64,000 nt of DNA. Source: JAZDEY01 sp043808325 [NCBI: Candidatus Eiseniibacteriota bacterium] (GTDB lineage: Bacteria; Arandabacterota; Arandabacteria; Arandabacterales). Numbering within the stretch: position 1 is the stretch's first letter; each line of letters opens with the position of its first letter. The notes under the pieces were generated by a model. It was not told the DNA's origin and searched no databases. It saw only the letters and a program-made list of their open reading frames with translations. This document shows positions 25,183 through 35,314 of the stretch, piece after piece. The translations under genes and the position numbers were made by a program. Location of the stretch: the NCBI GenBank assembly GCA_043808325.1, contig JAZDEY010000037.1, forward strand, positions 43,628 to 107,627. The letters are read 5' to 3'.

Positions 25183-26528
25183 AGGATCCCGCCTTTCTCG
25201 GGAGGATTCTGCCTGTCGACAAGCATCGACAGAAGCTCGGCCTCGGCGACCAGATCGTTGCCGACGTAAGCCTTGCCCTTCATCTTACAGGTATTCATCT
25301 TCAGTTTCACCATCTCCAGATCGAATTTTACCTGATCCCCGGGAAACACCGGTTTTCTGAACTTGGCCTTATCGATTGCCATGAAGTACACGAGCTTGGT
25401 CTTGGGATTCTCCACCATAGACAGGAGCAGTACCCCGCCTACCTGCGCCATCGCTTCTATTATCAGCACCGCAGGCATTATGGGATGCCCCGGGAAATGC
25501 CCCGCAAAGAAGGGTTCGTTTATCGTAACGTTCTTCAGTCCCACAACCCGTTTGCCCTCCTCCAGGAGGAGTATCCGATCAACAAGCAGGAACGGGTACC
25601 GATGCGGCATTATCTCTTCGATCTCTTCTATCGAAAGGCTGGAAGGAACCTCCCTGACCCGTTTCCCCACAAGACCGCGCGGCTGCTCACCGAATTGGCT
25701 CTTGAGCAGTCTCACCAGCTTTATGTTGGTGGTGTGCCCTGACCGCACTGCTATCACGTGTGCCTTTATCGGTCCTCCGACCAGGCACAGGTCCCCAAGC
25801 AAGTCCAGTATTTTGTGTCTGACGAATTCATCCGGGAACCTCAGGGGTTCCTCGTTACGGATGCCGTCGTCACTCACAACTATCGAATTCTTGAGGCTTC
25901 CACCCTTGATCAATCCTCGTTTTCTCAGCTCCTCAACTTCCTTCAGCAGTGAGAATGTCCGTGCCGGAGCAATCTCCTTCTCGAAGACGTCTTCCGAAAT
26001 ATCAAACGAGGCGTATTGGGTTCCGATCTGGGGGTGGTCGTAATGGACCGTGAAGGTTATCCTGAGCCCGTCGAACGGAAGGGCCATGATCTCCACCCCG
26101 TTTTCGGAGAACCCCACCGGCGACTTGACCTCGAGGTAGCGCTTGGGATCAGGCTGGTCAACCAGACCTGCGCGTTTGAGGATTTCAACGTAAGGCGCGC
26201 TTGATCCATCGGGTTCGGCAGGCTCCGGCCGATTGAGCTCTATGGTCAGGTTGTCAATCGCGAGGCCGTGCACCGCCGCAAGAACGTGCTCCACGGTACT
26301 AATGGTCACATCGCCCTTCCGCAGGACCGTTCTCCGCGAATGATCGCTCTCGGACGCGTTGGCCACATCAGCTCTAATCTCAGGACGCTCAGGAACGTCG
26401 GTCCTAATGAACTTTATACCGGAATTCGGCGGGGCGGGCTTGAAAACCACCGTAGTCTGCTCTCCCCCATGTAGCCCCACACCCGAAAAGGTAACCTCAG
26501 ATCCGATCGTTCTCTGGTTGGCGATCAT
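25179..26528 (-). CDS. lpxC/fabZ: Bifunctional LpxC deacetylase / FabZ dehydratase
   Basis: A 449-residue fusion. Residues 1-290 are LpxC, the zinc deacetylase that commits UDP-acyl-GlcNAc to lipid A: the ligands are H81 (TVEHVLAAVHGLA), H238 and D242 (RHKILDLLGD), and the catalytic H265 lies in RSGHTTN. Residues about 298-449 are FabZ, the 3-hydroxyacyl-ACP dehydratase of fatty acid synthesis: PHRYPFLLVDRI, H344 in FAGHFPGHP and E358 in IIEAMAQ. Such fusions are known in Bacteroidetes and related phyla. Both active sites look intact. It may balance acyl chains between lipid A and phospholipid. Confidence 0.95.
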   Translation of the reverse strand: MIANQRTIGSEVTFSGVGLHGGEQTTVVFKPAPPNSGIKFIRTDVPERPEIRADVANASESDHSRRTVLRKGDVTISTVEHVLAAVHGLAIDNLTIELNRPEPAEPDGSSAPYVEILKRAGLVDQPDPKRYLEVKSPVGFSENGVEIMALPFDGLRITFTVHYDHPQIGTQYASFDISEDVFEKEIAPARTFSLLKEVEELRKRGLIKGGSLKNSIVVSDDGIRNEEPLRFPDEFVRHKILDLLGDLCLVGGPIKAHVIAVRSGHTTNIKLVRLLKSQFGEQPRGLVGKRVREVPSSLSIEEIEEIMPHRYPFLLVDRILLLEEGKRVVGLKNVTINEPFFAGHFPGHPIMPAVLIIEAMAQVGGVLLLSMVENPKTKLVYFMAIDKAKFRKPVFPGDQVKFDLEMVKLKMNTCKMKGKAYVGNDLVAEAELLSMLVDRQNPPEKGGIL

Positions 26529-27559
26529 GGCTTGAGTCTTTCCTCCAGATTCTTGATACGCTCCCCAAGATCCGCGACCTTCTTGAAAAGATCAGGAAGC
26601 TTCTGCAGGCTGGCGTAGATCTTGTTAGCCTGGCTGTGCTCTCGAGCGGGATAGCCCGACACCGTCATGCCGGCCGCTATGGACTGGGCCACGCCCGCCT
26701 GCGCGGCCACCACTGCCCCATCCCCGATCTTTAAGTGCCCTCCCACCCCAGCCTGGCCCGCCACGGTCACACCATTTCCTAACTCGGTGCTACCCCCGAT
26801 CCCCACCTGGGCTATGAGAATGCAATTCTCGCCGACCGCCACATTATGTCCTATCTGCACAAGGTTGTCAATCTTGGTGCCCCTGCCTACCAGCGTGGTT
26901 CCTGTGGTTGCCCGATCTATCGCGACGTTCGCACCGACCTCCACGTCATCCTCGATCACCACGTTGCCTATTTGCGGGATCTTCCTGTAGATCTGACCGT
27001 CCCTGGCAAAGCCGAAACCGTCGCTTCCGATCACGGCTCCACTGTGCATTATGACCCCGTTTCCGATTCTTATCTCCTCACGGATCGTAACGTTGGGATA
27101 GATGATACAGTCTTTCCCCAGGCGGGTATCCCGACCGATATAGGTGCCGGCCAGCACGGCCGTCCCGTCTCCTATCACCACCCCGGCCTCGATCACCACA
27201 TGGGCGCCCACGTGAACGCTAGAGCCGATCGACGCGCTGCGGGCGACGACGGCAGTCGGATGGATCCCGGGGGAATTCCGGTTCTTACTGGGGAAAAAGA
27301 ACTCTACAGCCTTTATGAAGGTCAGATAAGGATTGTCACTGAGAATCAGAGCCTTCGACCCACAGGTGCTGCCCCGGGGCACAATCACGGCCGAGGCCCT
27401 GGTGGTACGGAGGAACTCCTCGTACCTGGGATTGGCCAGAAAAGTGATCATGCCCGGGCCGGCTTCCCGTATGCCGGCTACCCCAGCAATCACGGTCGAT
27501 CCATCGCCGGACACGTCACCGCCGATGATGCTTGCTAACTCCCGGAGCGCAATTTCCAT
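26525..27559 (-). CDS. lpxD: UDP-3-O-acylglucosamine N-acyltransferase
   Basis: A 344-residue hexapeptide-repeat enzyme adding the N-linked acyl chain after LpxC. The N-terminal uridine-binding domain is about 1-100 (ITFLANPRYEEFLRTTRAS), the beta-helix about 100-315, and a C-terminal coiled helix ends in LFKKVADLGERIKNLEERLK. The catalytic His lies in the region NLVQIGHNVAVGENCI, and DGFGFARDGQIYRKIPQIG is the family signature. Length is normal. It overlaps the LpxC-FabZ start by 4 bp and follows Skp by 5 bp. Confidence 0.94.
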   Translation of the reverse strand: MEIALRELASIIGGDVSGDGSTVIAGVAGIREAGPGMITFLANPRYEEFLRTTRASAVIVPRGSTCGSKALILSDNPYLTFIKAVEFFFPSKNRNSPGIHPTAVVARSASIGSSVHVGAHVVIEAGVVIGDGTAVLAGTYIGRDTRLGKDCIIYPNVTIREEIRIGNGVIMHSGAVIGSDGFGFARDGQIYRKIPQIGNVVIEDDVEVGANVAIDRATTGTTLVGRGTKIDNLVQIGHNVAVGENCILIAQVGIGGSTELGNGVTVAGQAGVGGHLKIGDGAVVAAQAGVAQSIAAGMTVSGYPAREHSQANKIYASLQKLPDLFKKVADLGERIKNLEERLKP

Positions 27560-27564
27560 CCCGT

Positions 27565-28104
27565 CTACTGTCCACCGGTGGATTGGCCCGCCTGCTTGGT
27601 CTCCTCCAGTACCTGCAGCACCCGGTCAGTGAGATCAAGCTCCGGCTGCGAGTAAACCACAATGCCGGCTGCCGAGTCCAGAACTAAGTCAAACCCTTCC
27701 TTGCCGGCGACGATCTTTGCTGCCGCTTCTATGGCGGCAACTATCGGTTTGGTCAGATCCTCGTTTCTTTTCGCCGCCTTGAGTTCGGCATCCTGGCGGA
27801 ACTTGAGATAATCCTGCTGCTTCTTCTCGAATTCGACTCTCTGTTCTCTGAGCCGCTCCTCGCTGAACAGGTACTTCCTGGCCTCCAGCGTATCCGAGAA
27901 TGCCTGGAGATCCTTCTCCATGGTGGTCACCTGCTTATTGAGGTCATCCATCTCCTTCTCATACGCGCCCTGAGCCTCCTTGGCGCCGGAATACTGCTCA
28001 AAGATCAAGGTGGCATTCACAAAACCGATCTTGCCCTCCGCGCCATAAGCGCACAGAGGAACCAGGATCGTGGCGGCCACTAACGCGCCCAACAACCTCT
28101 GCAT
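27565..28104 (-). CDS. skp: OmpH/Skp-family periplasmic chaperone
   Basis: A 179-residue protein with a signal peptide (about 1-22, ending AYGAEG). The mature start GKIGFVNATLIFEQYSGAKE is typical of OmpH, followed by two long charged helices (about 55-125) that form Skp tentacles, then the C-terminal strand region with FDLVLDSAAGIVVYSQPELDLT. It is expected to carry unfolded outer-membrane proteins across the periplasm to BamA, encoded 32 bp upstream. No odd features. Confidence 0.9.
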   Translation of the reverse strand: MQRLLGALVAATILVPLCAYGAEGKIGFVNATLIFEQYSGAKEAQGAYEKEMDDLNKQVTTMEKDLQAFSDTLEARKYLFSEERLREQRVEFEKKQQDYLKFRQDAELKAAKRNEDLTKPIVAAIEAAAKIVAGKEGFDLVLDSAAGIVVYSQPELDLTDRVLQVLEETKQAGQSTGGQ

Positions 28105-28136
28105 TTCTTCCGTCCTCCTTCTGACGATCCAACGCT

Positions 28137-30530
28137 CTACAACCCGCTCATCCCGAACTGGAAGTGGGTCTTCCAGCCCGGCCCTCCGAAGGACTGATCC
28201 CGATCGAAGCCATATCCCACGTCAAGACCTATCTGGCCGACCATCGGTATCTCAATCATGAATCCGAAGCCCGCCGACCTCTTAAGCAACCCCGGCCGTG
28301 ACGCCCTGACGCTGTTCCAGGTATCACCGGCGTCCAGGAATCCTCTCACAAAGGCCTGGTTCTTGATCACCGGGACTCTGTACTCCAGGGAACCTATCAG
28401 CATGAACCTTCCACCCTGGTCGCTGGCATTGCCCTCCGGCACAAGCTCTCTATCATCATAACCTCTGACACCCTCCGTGGTGGTTCCTCCGAGCCGAAAG
28501 CGCTCGTAGACAGGCATATAACCCTTGCTGCCCAGGCCATCAAGCAGCCCGGTCTTGACCCTGAATATCAGAACCGAATTGAGCAGGGGCACAGCCATGA
28601 AGTTGGAGGTCTCAACGGTGTAGATCTGATAGGCCGTTGTCCCTCCGAGCCAACCACCGGCCCACTCGGCATCGAAGTTGGTGCGGGAGCCTGCCCTTGG
28701 AAAGAAGGGATTGTCGACGCTGTTCCGCACCAGGGTAACGTTGGTGCTGGAGGTTGTGCGCTTCCCGGCCTGGCTCTTAACGAATTCGCTGGCCTTGGTT
28801 GCGTCGGGCACGAGCTCTCGCCGTTCCAGGCTATACCTCACGTAAACCTTGGAGTAGTCGATGAGCGAGAATCTGCGGCCGGTCACCAGGCCGAATCCAC
28901 CGCGCTTGTCGGCATAGGTCTCGTATTCCCTGCGGGTATCGTAGATGTCGATGCCTACCAGGGTGGGCCGATCGCGGAACCAAGGATTCCGGTACCCCAG
29001 CTCAATCTGGGTCAGCCTCCCGAATTCCCACCTCAGGTTCAGCGATTCACCCTTGCCCAGACCCAAGTAGGGCGGCTTCCTGAACCACCCCATGTTGTTG
29101 TGCGAGAATTCAATGAAACCGGTCAGACCAAACTCCTCGCTGTAGCCTGCTCCCACGTTGGCAATGCCGGTCTGGCGTTCCTTGACCTTAAGTATCAGGT
29201 CGATGTCACCCTGCTCATTGGCCACGCGGGAATTGACCTGGACATCATCGAAATAACCAAGATTGAAGAGGTCCCGGTGGCTCCTTTCCACAACCGATCG
29301 CCTGAGGATGTCCCCGGGCCTGATCAGAAGCTCCCGCCTTATGACCTTCTCCAATGTCGTCTCATTGCCCTCGATCACTATTTTCCCAACGTGGACGGCA
29401 CGGCCCGCCTTGACTGAGAGGGTGAGGTTCACGCTGTCCGCCTGGACGCTCTCGACCGGCTCAATCTCGCCATAGACATAACCCTGATCGCCCAGGGTCG
29501 AATACATGGCCTCCAAAGTCTTATCGAGATTGGCCGCACTGTACGGCTTATTCAGTTCAAGCCGGACCGACTTTTCGAGTGCCTCCTCGGATATCTTGCC
29601 TTCAGAGTCCTCGTCCTCGACCAGGTCAATCTTCACACCCTTGAGATAGACCCTCCGGCCTTCGTCCACGGTCACAGTGAGATCTGCAAGGCCTTTGGCC
29701 TGGTTCACGTTGACCTCGTGAGCTGTGACCCTGGCATTGATGAACCCCTGATCTCGGTAAAGCCGCACTATCTTGTCCACATCTGAGTCGTACTTCTCGG
29801 GTTTAAAATCCTGTTTTCCCCGAAGTATCCTCTTCTCCTTGGTCTCCATCACTTTCTTTATGGCGCCACTCGCGATCGACTTGTTGCCCTGGACCGCAAT
29901 CTTGTGGACTTTTAGTTTGATCCCTTCCGCAATCTTAAAGGTTATGGCCACGGTTCCGGAGCTTGCCGGTGTCACCTCCGGTGTCACATCGACAAGGTAA
30001 AAGCCATTCTCTTTGTAAAGAGCCTTGATGGCGCCCACGCTCTCATGAACCAGCCGCTGGTCCAGCGAGGACCCGATCGCAACCGCGACCTTTGCTGTCA
30101 CGTCCTGTTTCTTGATCTTGGAGTGCCCGGTGACCTTTATTGATGATACTACCGGTCTCTCCACTACCTCGATCGTAAGCTGTTGGCCGGTCGGGACGGT
30201 CTCAAGGTAGAGCCGCACATCATCGAAGAAACCCATTCTAAAGATGCGCTCCAGCGCCGTTCTTACCTCTTCATAGGGATAGACCTTCCCGGGGTCCAAA
30301 GCGAAGGTATTGAGAATCGCAGCCTCGTCCGTCCTCAGATTGCCGGCAACTCGAACACCTGCGACCGCCACCTCTTCAGGCGCGGCATGGGAAGGCTTCG
30401 CAGCCACCAGTAGCATGCAGACCAGGACGAGGCCTAAGAGGGCAGCCCACGGCCTCGCAGGGGCAAATCTCCATGAACCAGAGCATCTAGTCAGCCATAG
30501 ATCACTCGAGCTCCTTCTCCTCAAGCTCAT
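28137..30530 (-). CDS. bamA: Outer-membrane protein assembly factor BamA
   Basis: A 797-residue protein with a signal peptide (cleavage near KPSHAAPEE), five POTRA domains (about 55-440), and a C-terminal 16-stranded barrel including VRGYDDRELVPEG (a VRGY-type loop-6 motif) and the ending FQFGMSGL. It inserts beta-barrels into the outer membrane. The ATG at 30530 lies only 1 nt after AAGGAG, too close to work; the in-frame TTG at 30524 has the same AAGGAG at 7 nt and is probably the real start. Either start overlaps the ClpC end. Confidence 0.93.
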   Translation of the reverse strand: MSLRRRSSSDLWLTRCSGSWRFAPARPWAALLGLVLVCMLLVAAKPSHAAPEEVAVAGVRVAGNLRTDEAAILNTFALDPGKVYPYEEVRTALERIFRMGFFDDVRLYLETVPTGQQLTIEVVERPVVSSIKVTGHSKIKKQDVTAKVAVAIGSSLDQRLVHESVGAIKALYKENGFYLVDVTPEVTPASSGTVAITFKIAEGIKLKVHKIAVQGNKSIASGAIKKVMETKEKRILRGKQDFKPEKYDSDVDKIVRLYRDQGFINARVTAHEVNVNQAKGLADLTVTVDEGRRVYLKGVKIDLVEDEDSEGKISEEALEKSVRLELNKPYSAANLDKTLEAMYSTLGDQGYVYGEIEPVESVQADSVNLTLSVKAGRAVHVGKIVIEGNETTLEKVIRRELLIRPGDILRRSVVERSHRDLFNLGYFDDVQVNSRVANEQGDIDLILKVKERQTGIANVGAGYSEEFGLTGFIEFSHNNMGWFRKPPYLGLGKGESLNLRWEFGRLTQIELGYRNPWFRDRPTLVGIDIYDTRREYETYADKRGGFGLVTGRRFSLIDYSKVYVRYSLERRELVPDATKASEFVKSQAGKRTTSSTNVTLVRNSVDNPFFPRAGSRTNFDAEWAGGWLGGTTAYQIYTVETSNFMAVPLLNSVLIFRVKTGLLDGLGSKGYMPVYERFRLGGTTTEGVRGYDDRELVPEGNASDQGGRFMLIGSLEYRVPVIKNQAFVRGFLDAGDTWNSVRASRPGLLKRSAGFGFMIEIPMVGQIGLDVGYGFDRDQSFGGPGWKTHFQFGMSGL

Positions 30531-32997
30531 TCTCCTTGGTCCTTGTACAGCCTATCTTTTCCTTCTTAGGCTTGGGTTTGCACTCGAAGCTCAGGACATC
30601 CTTCTTCCTACAAACCTTGATGTTCGAGCCGGGTTTGAACGTGCCTCTCAGAACTTCCTCGGCAAGCGGATCTTCAAGTAATCTCTGGATTGTTCGCCTC
30701 AAGGGCCTGGCACCCATGGAAGGATCATAGCCCTTCTCGATCAAGAGCTGCCTGGCCTCGGGACTCATAGCCAGAGATAGGCCGTAGATCGCGACCCTTT
30801 CCTCAACCTCGGCGAGCAGAATATCGACAATCTGTTCGATCTCAGTAAGACCGAGTGAACGGAACACGATGATCTCATCGATACGGTTCAAGAACTCAGG
30901 ATTGAAGGTCCGCTTGAGCTCTGCCAAGACCTTTTCCTTCATCCGGTCATAGGTATCCTCGGCGTCGTCGCGCTGGAACCCCATGGAAACACCACCCCTG
31001 ATCGCCCTGGTGCCGACGTTGGACGTCATGATCACTACGCAGTTCTTGAAGTCAACCGCTCTGCCGAAACTGTCGGTCAACCGGCCGTCTTCCAGCACCT
31101 GAAGTAGTATGTTGAAGACGTCGGGATGGGCTTTCTCGATCTCATCCAACAGCACTACAGAATACGGGCGTCTCCGCACCCGCTCCGTGAGCTGACCGCC
31201 CTCCTCGTAGCCCACGTAGCCGGGCGGCGCTCCCATCAGGCGGGAGACCGCAAACTTCTCCATGTACTCGGACATATCTATCCTGACCATCGAGTTCTCA
31301 TCGCCGAACATGAACTCCGCAAGCGCTCGCGCAAGCTCGGTCTTCCCCACGCCGGTCGGCCCGAGGAAGAAGAAAGACCCGATCGGCCGCCTTGGGTCCT
31401 TCAGACCCGCCCGGCCTCTGCGGATCGCCTTGGAAACCGCTGCAAGCGCCTCCTCCTGCCCGACCACCCGCTTCCTGAGCTCGTCCTCCATCCTCAGGAG
31501 CCTCTTGGATTCCTCTTCCTCCAACTTGACTATGGGCACCCCGGTCATCCGCGAGATGATGTAGGCAACGTCCTCGGCGTCCACCTTGGCGTCGGTCCCG
31601 TCGGCGGCCTGCTTCCAGTTCTTCCTTATCTCTTCCAGCTTGGTCCGGAGTTCTCTCTCCCGGTCTCTCACCCGGGCGGCATTCTCGAAGTCCTGTTTCC
31701 TTATGAAGCTCTCCTTGTCCACTATCAGTTTATCAAGCTTGGCCTCGAGCTCCCTGATATCGGGAGGCACTGATGTGACCGAAAGCCGTGCCCTGGCGCC
31801 GGCCTCATCGACAACGTCGATCGCCTTGTCGGGCAGGTATCTGTCCTTGATATACCTCTCCGACAGCCTGGAGGCTGCAACCACGGCCTCATCGGTTATT
31901 CTCACCCTGTGGTGGGCCTCATACTTATCGCGCAGTCCTCTTATTATCTCGATGGTCTCCTCAACGGTCGGAGGAGAGACCATTATGGGCTGAAACCGCC
32001 TTTCCAGAGCTCCGTCCTTCTCGATGTACTTGCGGTACTCGTCCAACGTGGTGGCCCCGATACACTGGAGCTCTCCCCGCGACAGCGCAGGCTTGAGCAT
32101 GTTGGATGCGTCAATCGCTCCTTCGGCGCCGCCGGCGCCCACGATGGTGTGCAATTCATCGATGAAAACTATGATGCTATGAGCCTCGCGGATCTCGTTT
32201 ATTATCGACTTGAGCCTCTCCTCGAACTGACCTCGATACTTCGTGCCGGCAACAATCGCCGCCAGGTCGATCGCCACCACCCGCATGCTTCTCAAGATCT
32301 CAGGAACCTTGTTCTCCACGATCTTGGTGGCCAGGCTCTCGACGATCGCGGTCTTGCCCACACCGGGCTCGCCTATCAGGACCGGATTGTTCTTCTTCCT
32401 GCGGCACAGCACCTGGATCACGCGCTCGATCTCAGCCTCCCGGCCGATCACCGGGTCCAGCTTCCCCTGCCTGGCAAGCTCGGTGAGATCACGTCCAAAC
32501 TGGTCCAGGGCCGGCGTCTCGGTCTTGGCTTCGTGCTTGGCGCCCTTGTGGGAGCGCGGCGAGCCCCCGAGGAGCCTCAGCGTCTCATCCCTGACCTTCT
32601 TCTTGTCCGCCCCGAGCTCCAGCAGCACTCTCGCAGCTATCCCATCCCCTTCCCGGATCAGCCCCAGCAGCAGGTGCTCCGTGCCGACGTAGTTATGGCC
32701 AAGCAACTTGGCCTCGTCGACCGAAAGCTCCAACACGTGCTTGGCCCTGGGAGTAAAGGGAATCTCCCCCATCGTGACCGACCCGCTCGAGGCGGGCACC
32801 ATGCTCTCGATTGTGCGCCGAATCACGTCCAGGTCCAGCCCGAGATTGGTAAGAATCGCCGCAGCCAGACCCTCGCCCTCTCTTACTACACCGAGCAACA
32901 GGTGCTCGGTCCCTATGTAATCATGATGCAATCTCGCGGCCTCTTCGCGCGCAAGAAACATCACCCTTCTCACTCTGTCCGTGAACTTGTCATGCAT
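30502..32997 (-). CDS. clpC: ClpC-type AAA+ ATPase of Clp protease
   Basis: An 831-residue class I Clp unfoldase. It has two Clp-N repeats (about 4-145), AAA-1 (about 170-400; Walker [10 protein letters not shown]), a UVR-type middle segment ([18 protein letters not shown]) and AAA-2 (about 490-810; Walker [12 protein letters not shown]). The tail is charged ([11 protein letters not shown]). In Firmicutes ClpC-ClpP degrades proteins tagged with phosphoarginine by McsB. The operon order here, McsA-McsB-ClpC, is the same but CtsR is missing. ClpP is not in the window. Confidence 0.95.
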   Translation of the reverse strand: MHDKFTDRVRRVMFLAREEAARLHHDYIGTEHLLLGVVREGEGLAAAILTNLGLDLDVIRRTIESMVPASSGSVTMGEIPFTPRAKHVLELSVDEAKLLGHNYVGTEHLLLGLIREGDGIAARVLLELGADKKKVRDETLRLLGGSPRSHKGAKHEAKTETPALDQFGRDLTELARQGKLDPVIGREAEIERVIQVLCRRKKNNPVLIGEPGVGKTAIVESLATKIVENKVPEILRSMRVVAIDLAAIVAGTKYRGQFEERLKSIINEIREAHSIIVFIDELHTIVGAGGAEGAIDASNMLKPALSRGELQCIGATTLDEYRKYIEKDGALERRFQPIMVSPPTVEETIEIIRGLRDKYEAHHRVRITDEAVVAASRLSERYIKDRYLPDKAIDVVDEAGARARLSVTSVPPDIRELEAKLDKLIVDKESFIRKQDFENAARVRDRERELRTKLEEIRKNWKQAADGTDAKVDAEDVAYIISRMTGVPIVKLEEEESKRLLRMEDELRKRVVGQEEALAAVSKAIRRGRAGLKDPRRPIGSFFFLGPTGVGKTELARALAEFMFGDENSMVRIDMSEYMEKFAVSRLMGAPPGYVGYEEGGQLTERVRRRPYSVVLLDEIEKAHPDVFNILLQVLEDGRLTDSFGRAVDFKNCVVIMTSNVGTRAIRGGVSMGFQRDDAEDTYDRMKEKVLAELKRTFNPEFLNRIDEIIVFRSLGLTEIEQIVDILLAEVEERVAIYGLSLAMSPEARQLLIEKGYDPSMGARPLRRTIQRLLEDPLAEEVLRGTFKPGSNIKVCRKKDVLSFECKPKPKKEKIGCTRTKENELEEKELE

Positions 32998-33023
32998 CAG
33001 AATTCCTCCATCAGCAAGGTGGC

Positions 33024-34097
33024 CTATCCGGCGCTGGTTCTGGCTTCTTCCTCTGCCAGGATTTTGCGCACCATGTCCGCCCTGACAATATCCCGCTCGG
33101 CGGCATCCATCTCCCTCGAAAAACGCTTCTGAAGATGCGCCGGCTGGCTAGCCAGGAGCAGGTTGTTGAGTCCAGCCACCGAAATGCTGTCAATCACTCC
33201 CAGCGCCTTGCCCAAGCGCACGGCCGAGCCAAGCGACATCACCTCTTGTGAAGTCACCTTCCGGCAGTACTTCAGAATGCCGTAAGCCCTCCATACCTTA
33301 TCTTCGATCTGGGAGTGGGCATCCCTTAACAAAATCTGCCTTGCCTGGGCTTCATAATCGAGTACCTGCCTCACCACCTTCTCGAGGCTCTGAATGATAT
33401 CCAGCTCGGTCACACCCAGTGCGGTGCGGTTGGACACCTGGAAAAGATTGCCCATCACGTCACTGCCCTCACCGTAGAAACCACGCACCGCAAGCCCCAT
33501 CTGGCTTATACCGTGCAACACCTTGTTTATCTGTCCGGTCAGAACCAGTGCCGGAAGATGAACCAGCATTGAGGCCCTGAGCCCGGTCCCCGTGTTGGTC
33601 GGGCACGCCGACAGATAGCCCCATTCGCACGAGAACGCGTATTTCACATTGCCGTCAAGCTCCGCATCAATCTTTTCCAGGAGGCGCCAAGCATCCATCA
33701 CCTGGAAGCCCGATTGCATCGCCTGAAGTCTAAGATGGTCCTCCTCATTTATCATCACGCTCGCCGACTCACTGTTGCCCATGACCAACGCCCGCGTGGG
33801 CGATTTCTCGGCGTGTTCCTGGCTAATCAGGTGCCGCTCCACAAGGAACTGCCTCTCAAGATTATCGAGATCGCTCATCAACATCAATGTGCCTGTCTTG
33901 AACATAGCGGTCCCCTCAAGGGCCTGCTTCGCAATCCCGAGGGAGTACTCAAGGTCCTTGGCGGTGGCGCGGTGCGTAAAAGGTATTCCGGCCAGGTTCC
34001 GGGCAAGCCGCACTCTGCTTGAGACCACGGCATCACTGTGAGTGCCGTTGGCGTCAAGCCAGGGACTCGGGACCTTTGCCATATCCTTGATGGTCAC
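33024..34097 (-). CDS. mcsB: Protein-arginine kinase McsB
   Basis: A 357-residue ATP:guanido phosphotransferase-fold kinase that phosphorylates protein arginines, marking them for ClpC-ClpP. Catalytic-domain motifs are SSRVRLARNLAGIPFTHRA (about 25-43), NEEDHLRLQAMQSGF, and CPTNTGTGLRASMLVHLPAL. Near the C-terminus is ERDIVRADMVR, which contains RDxxRA, the known allosteric phosphoarginine-sensing motif, so regulation by phosphoarginine seems conserved. It overlaps the McsA stop by 4 bp and lies 26 bp before clpC. Confidence 0.93.
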   Translation of the reverse strand: MTIKDMAKVPSPWLDANGTHSDAVVSSRVRLARNLAGIPFTHRATAKDLEYSLGIAKQALEGTAMFKTGTLMLMSDLDNLERQFLVERHLISQEHAEKSPTRALVMGNSESASVMINEEDHLRLQAMQSGFQVMDAWRLLEKIDAELDGNVKYAFSCEWGYLSACPTNTGTGLRASMLVHLPALVLTGQINKVLHGISQMGLAVRGFYGEGSDVMGNLFQVSNRTALGVTELDIIQSLEKVVRQVLDYEAQARQILLRDAHSQIEDKVWRAYGILKYCRKVTSQEVMSLGSAVRLGKALGVIDSISVAGLNNLLLASQPAHLQKRFSREMDAAERDIVRADMVRKILAEEEARTSAG

Positions 34098-34588
34098 GGC
34101 TTCGAATCCTCCCTGGTCTCGAGGCTCTTGATCCGATCGCGTATCTCGGCGGCATTCTCAAAGTCTTCCTTTTCTATCGCGACCCTTAGCGCCACCTTGA
34201 GGTCTTCGATCTCCCGTATCTTTTCGATCATTCCCTCACTCGACTGGGGACTCTTGCCTATATGAACGTTGGACCCGTGTATTCTCCTCAGGAGAGGTTT
34301 GAGTTGCTCCTTGAAGGCGCCGTAACACTCCGAACAGCCCAGCCGGCCTGTCTCACGGAATTCGGCGTAGCTCAGCCCACAGCCCTGGCACCTTGCAGTA
34401 GAGGAGCCGACCTCCTCCGCCATTCCGGCAAGGATATTGGAAATCGAGAAGGCTTGCTTCTTGGGCGACACATGAAGCCCTTTTTCAACAGCACATTTCT
34501 CGCAAAGATTGAACTCGACCGTCTTGTCGTCCTTGATCTCTTTGTAGTGGACCTTTGCGATCTCCTTGCCACAATTGTCACAAAGCAT
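34094..34588 (-). CDS. mcsA: McsA-like activator with zinc fingers and UVR domain
   Basis: A 164-residue cytoplasmic protein. Two zinc-binding CxxC pairs lie in the first third (MLCDNCGK and NLCEKCAVEKG) and two more in the middle (RCQGCGLSYAEF, LGCSECYGAF). A UVR helix pair follows near the end (FENAAEIRDRIKSLE). McsA is the activator of McsB, so both proteins would act together on arginine phosphorylation. Gene order matches the Firmicutes operon except for absence of ctsR. The gap of 24 bp to the LolD gene upstream suggests cotranscription. Confidence 0.9.
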   Translation of the reverse strand: MLCDNCGKEIAKVHYKEIKDDKTVEFNLCEKCAVEKGLHVSPKKQAFSISNILAGMAEEVGSSTARCQGCGLSYAEFRETGRLGCSECYGAFKEQLKPLLRRIHGSNVHIGKSPQSSEGMIEKIREIEDLKVALRVAIEKEDFENAAEIRDRIKSLETREDSKP

Positions 34589-34612
34589 GCAAGTGCCTCC
34601 TGATTTCCACAG

Positions 34613-35314
34613 CTATATCTTAATCTCTTCCAGAGCGCCGTCAAATAGTTTTAATGCTCGGTCGGCCCGCGCAGCAAGTTCCATATTGTGCGTCACTAAG
34701 ACGAAACTCTGGCAATGTCGGTCTCTCAAGTCCCACAACAGTCTTTGCAGGGCCTGGCTGCTTTCAGGATCGAGGTTGCCTGAGGGCTCATCGGCCAGCA
34801 CCACCGCAGGTCTCATGACAAGTGCGCGTGCCACAGCGACCCGCTGTTGTTCCCCCCCCGAAAGCTCCCTGGGCCTGTGATCCAGCCTTCCCAAAAGCCC
34901 CGTCTCATCCACAAGCATCCGGCGAGCTCTCTCCGTGCTCTGGCAGATATCCAGACCGGAGATCAGGCACGGCATCATCACGTTCTCCAGGGCAGTCAGC
35001 TCCGGAAGCAGATGATGAAACTGAAACACAAACCCGAACCTAAGGTTCCTCAGCCGCGTGACATCCCCATCCCCACGTGAGAAGACATCCACACCCTCTA
35101 CAATCACGCTGCCCTCGTCGGGCCGGTCCAGGGCTCCGAGAATGTGCAGCAGGGTACTCTTGCCAACCCCCGAGGGACCTACGATGGCGACAATCTCGCC
35201 CCTGCGGAGCGCGAGATCGGCGCCTCTCAGCACCCTTATGGTATCCGAACCCGACCGGTAGGTCTTTACCAACCCCCGGCATGCCAGTACGATATCGCCG
35301 CTATCATCATTCAT
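34613..35314 (-). CDS. lolD: LolD-type ABC transporter ATPase
   Basis: A 233-residue ATP-binding subunit of the lipoprotein-releasing complex LolCDE. Walker A is VGPSGVGKST, the signature is ELSGGEQQRVAVARAL, Walker B is AVVLADEPSGNLD, and the switch His is in LVTHN. Start chosen at the ATG at 35314 because it gives the usual LolD length and overlaps the LolC/E stop by only 8 bp. It would release outer-membrane lipoproteins, such as the Wza and 56-kb lipoproteins here, to LolA. Confidence 0.9.
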   Translation of the reverse strand: MNDDSGDIVLACRGLVKTYRSGSDTIRVLRGADLALRRGEIVAIVGPSGVGKSTLLHILGALDRPDEGSVIVEGVDVFSRGDGDVTRLRNLRFGFVFQFHHLLPELTALENVMMPCLISGLDICQSTERARRMLVDETGLLGRLDHRPRELSGGEQQRVAVARALVMRPAVVLADEPSGNLDPESSQALQRLLWDLRDRHCQSFVLVTHNMELAARADRALKLFDGALEEIKI

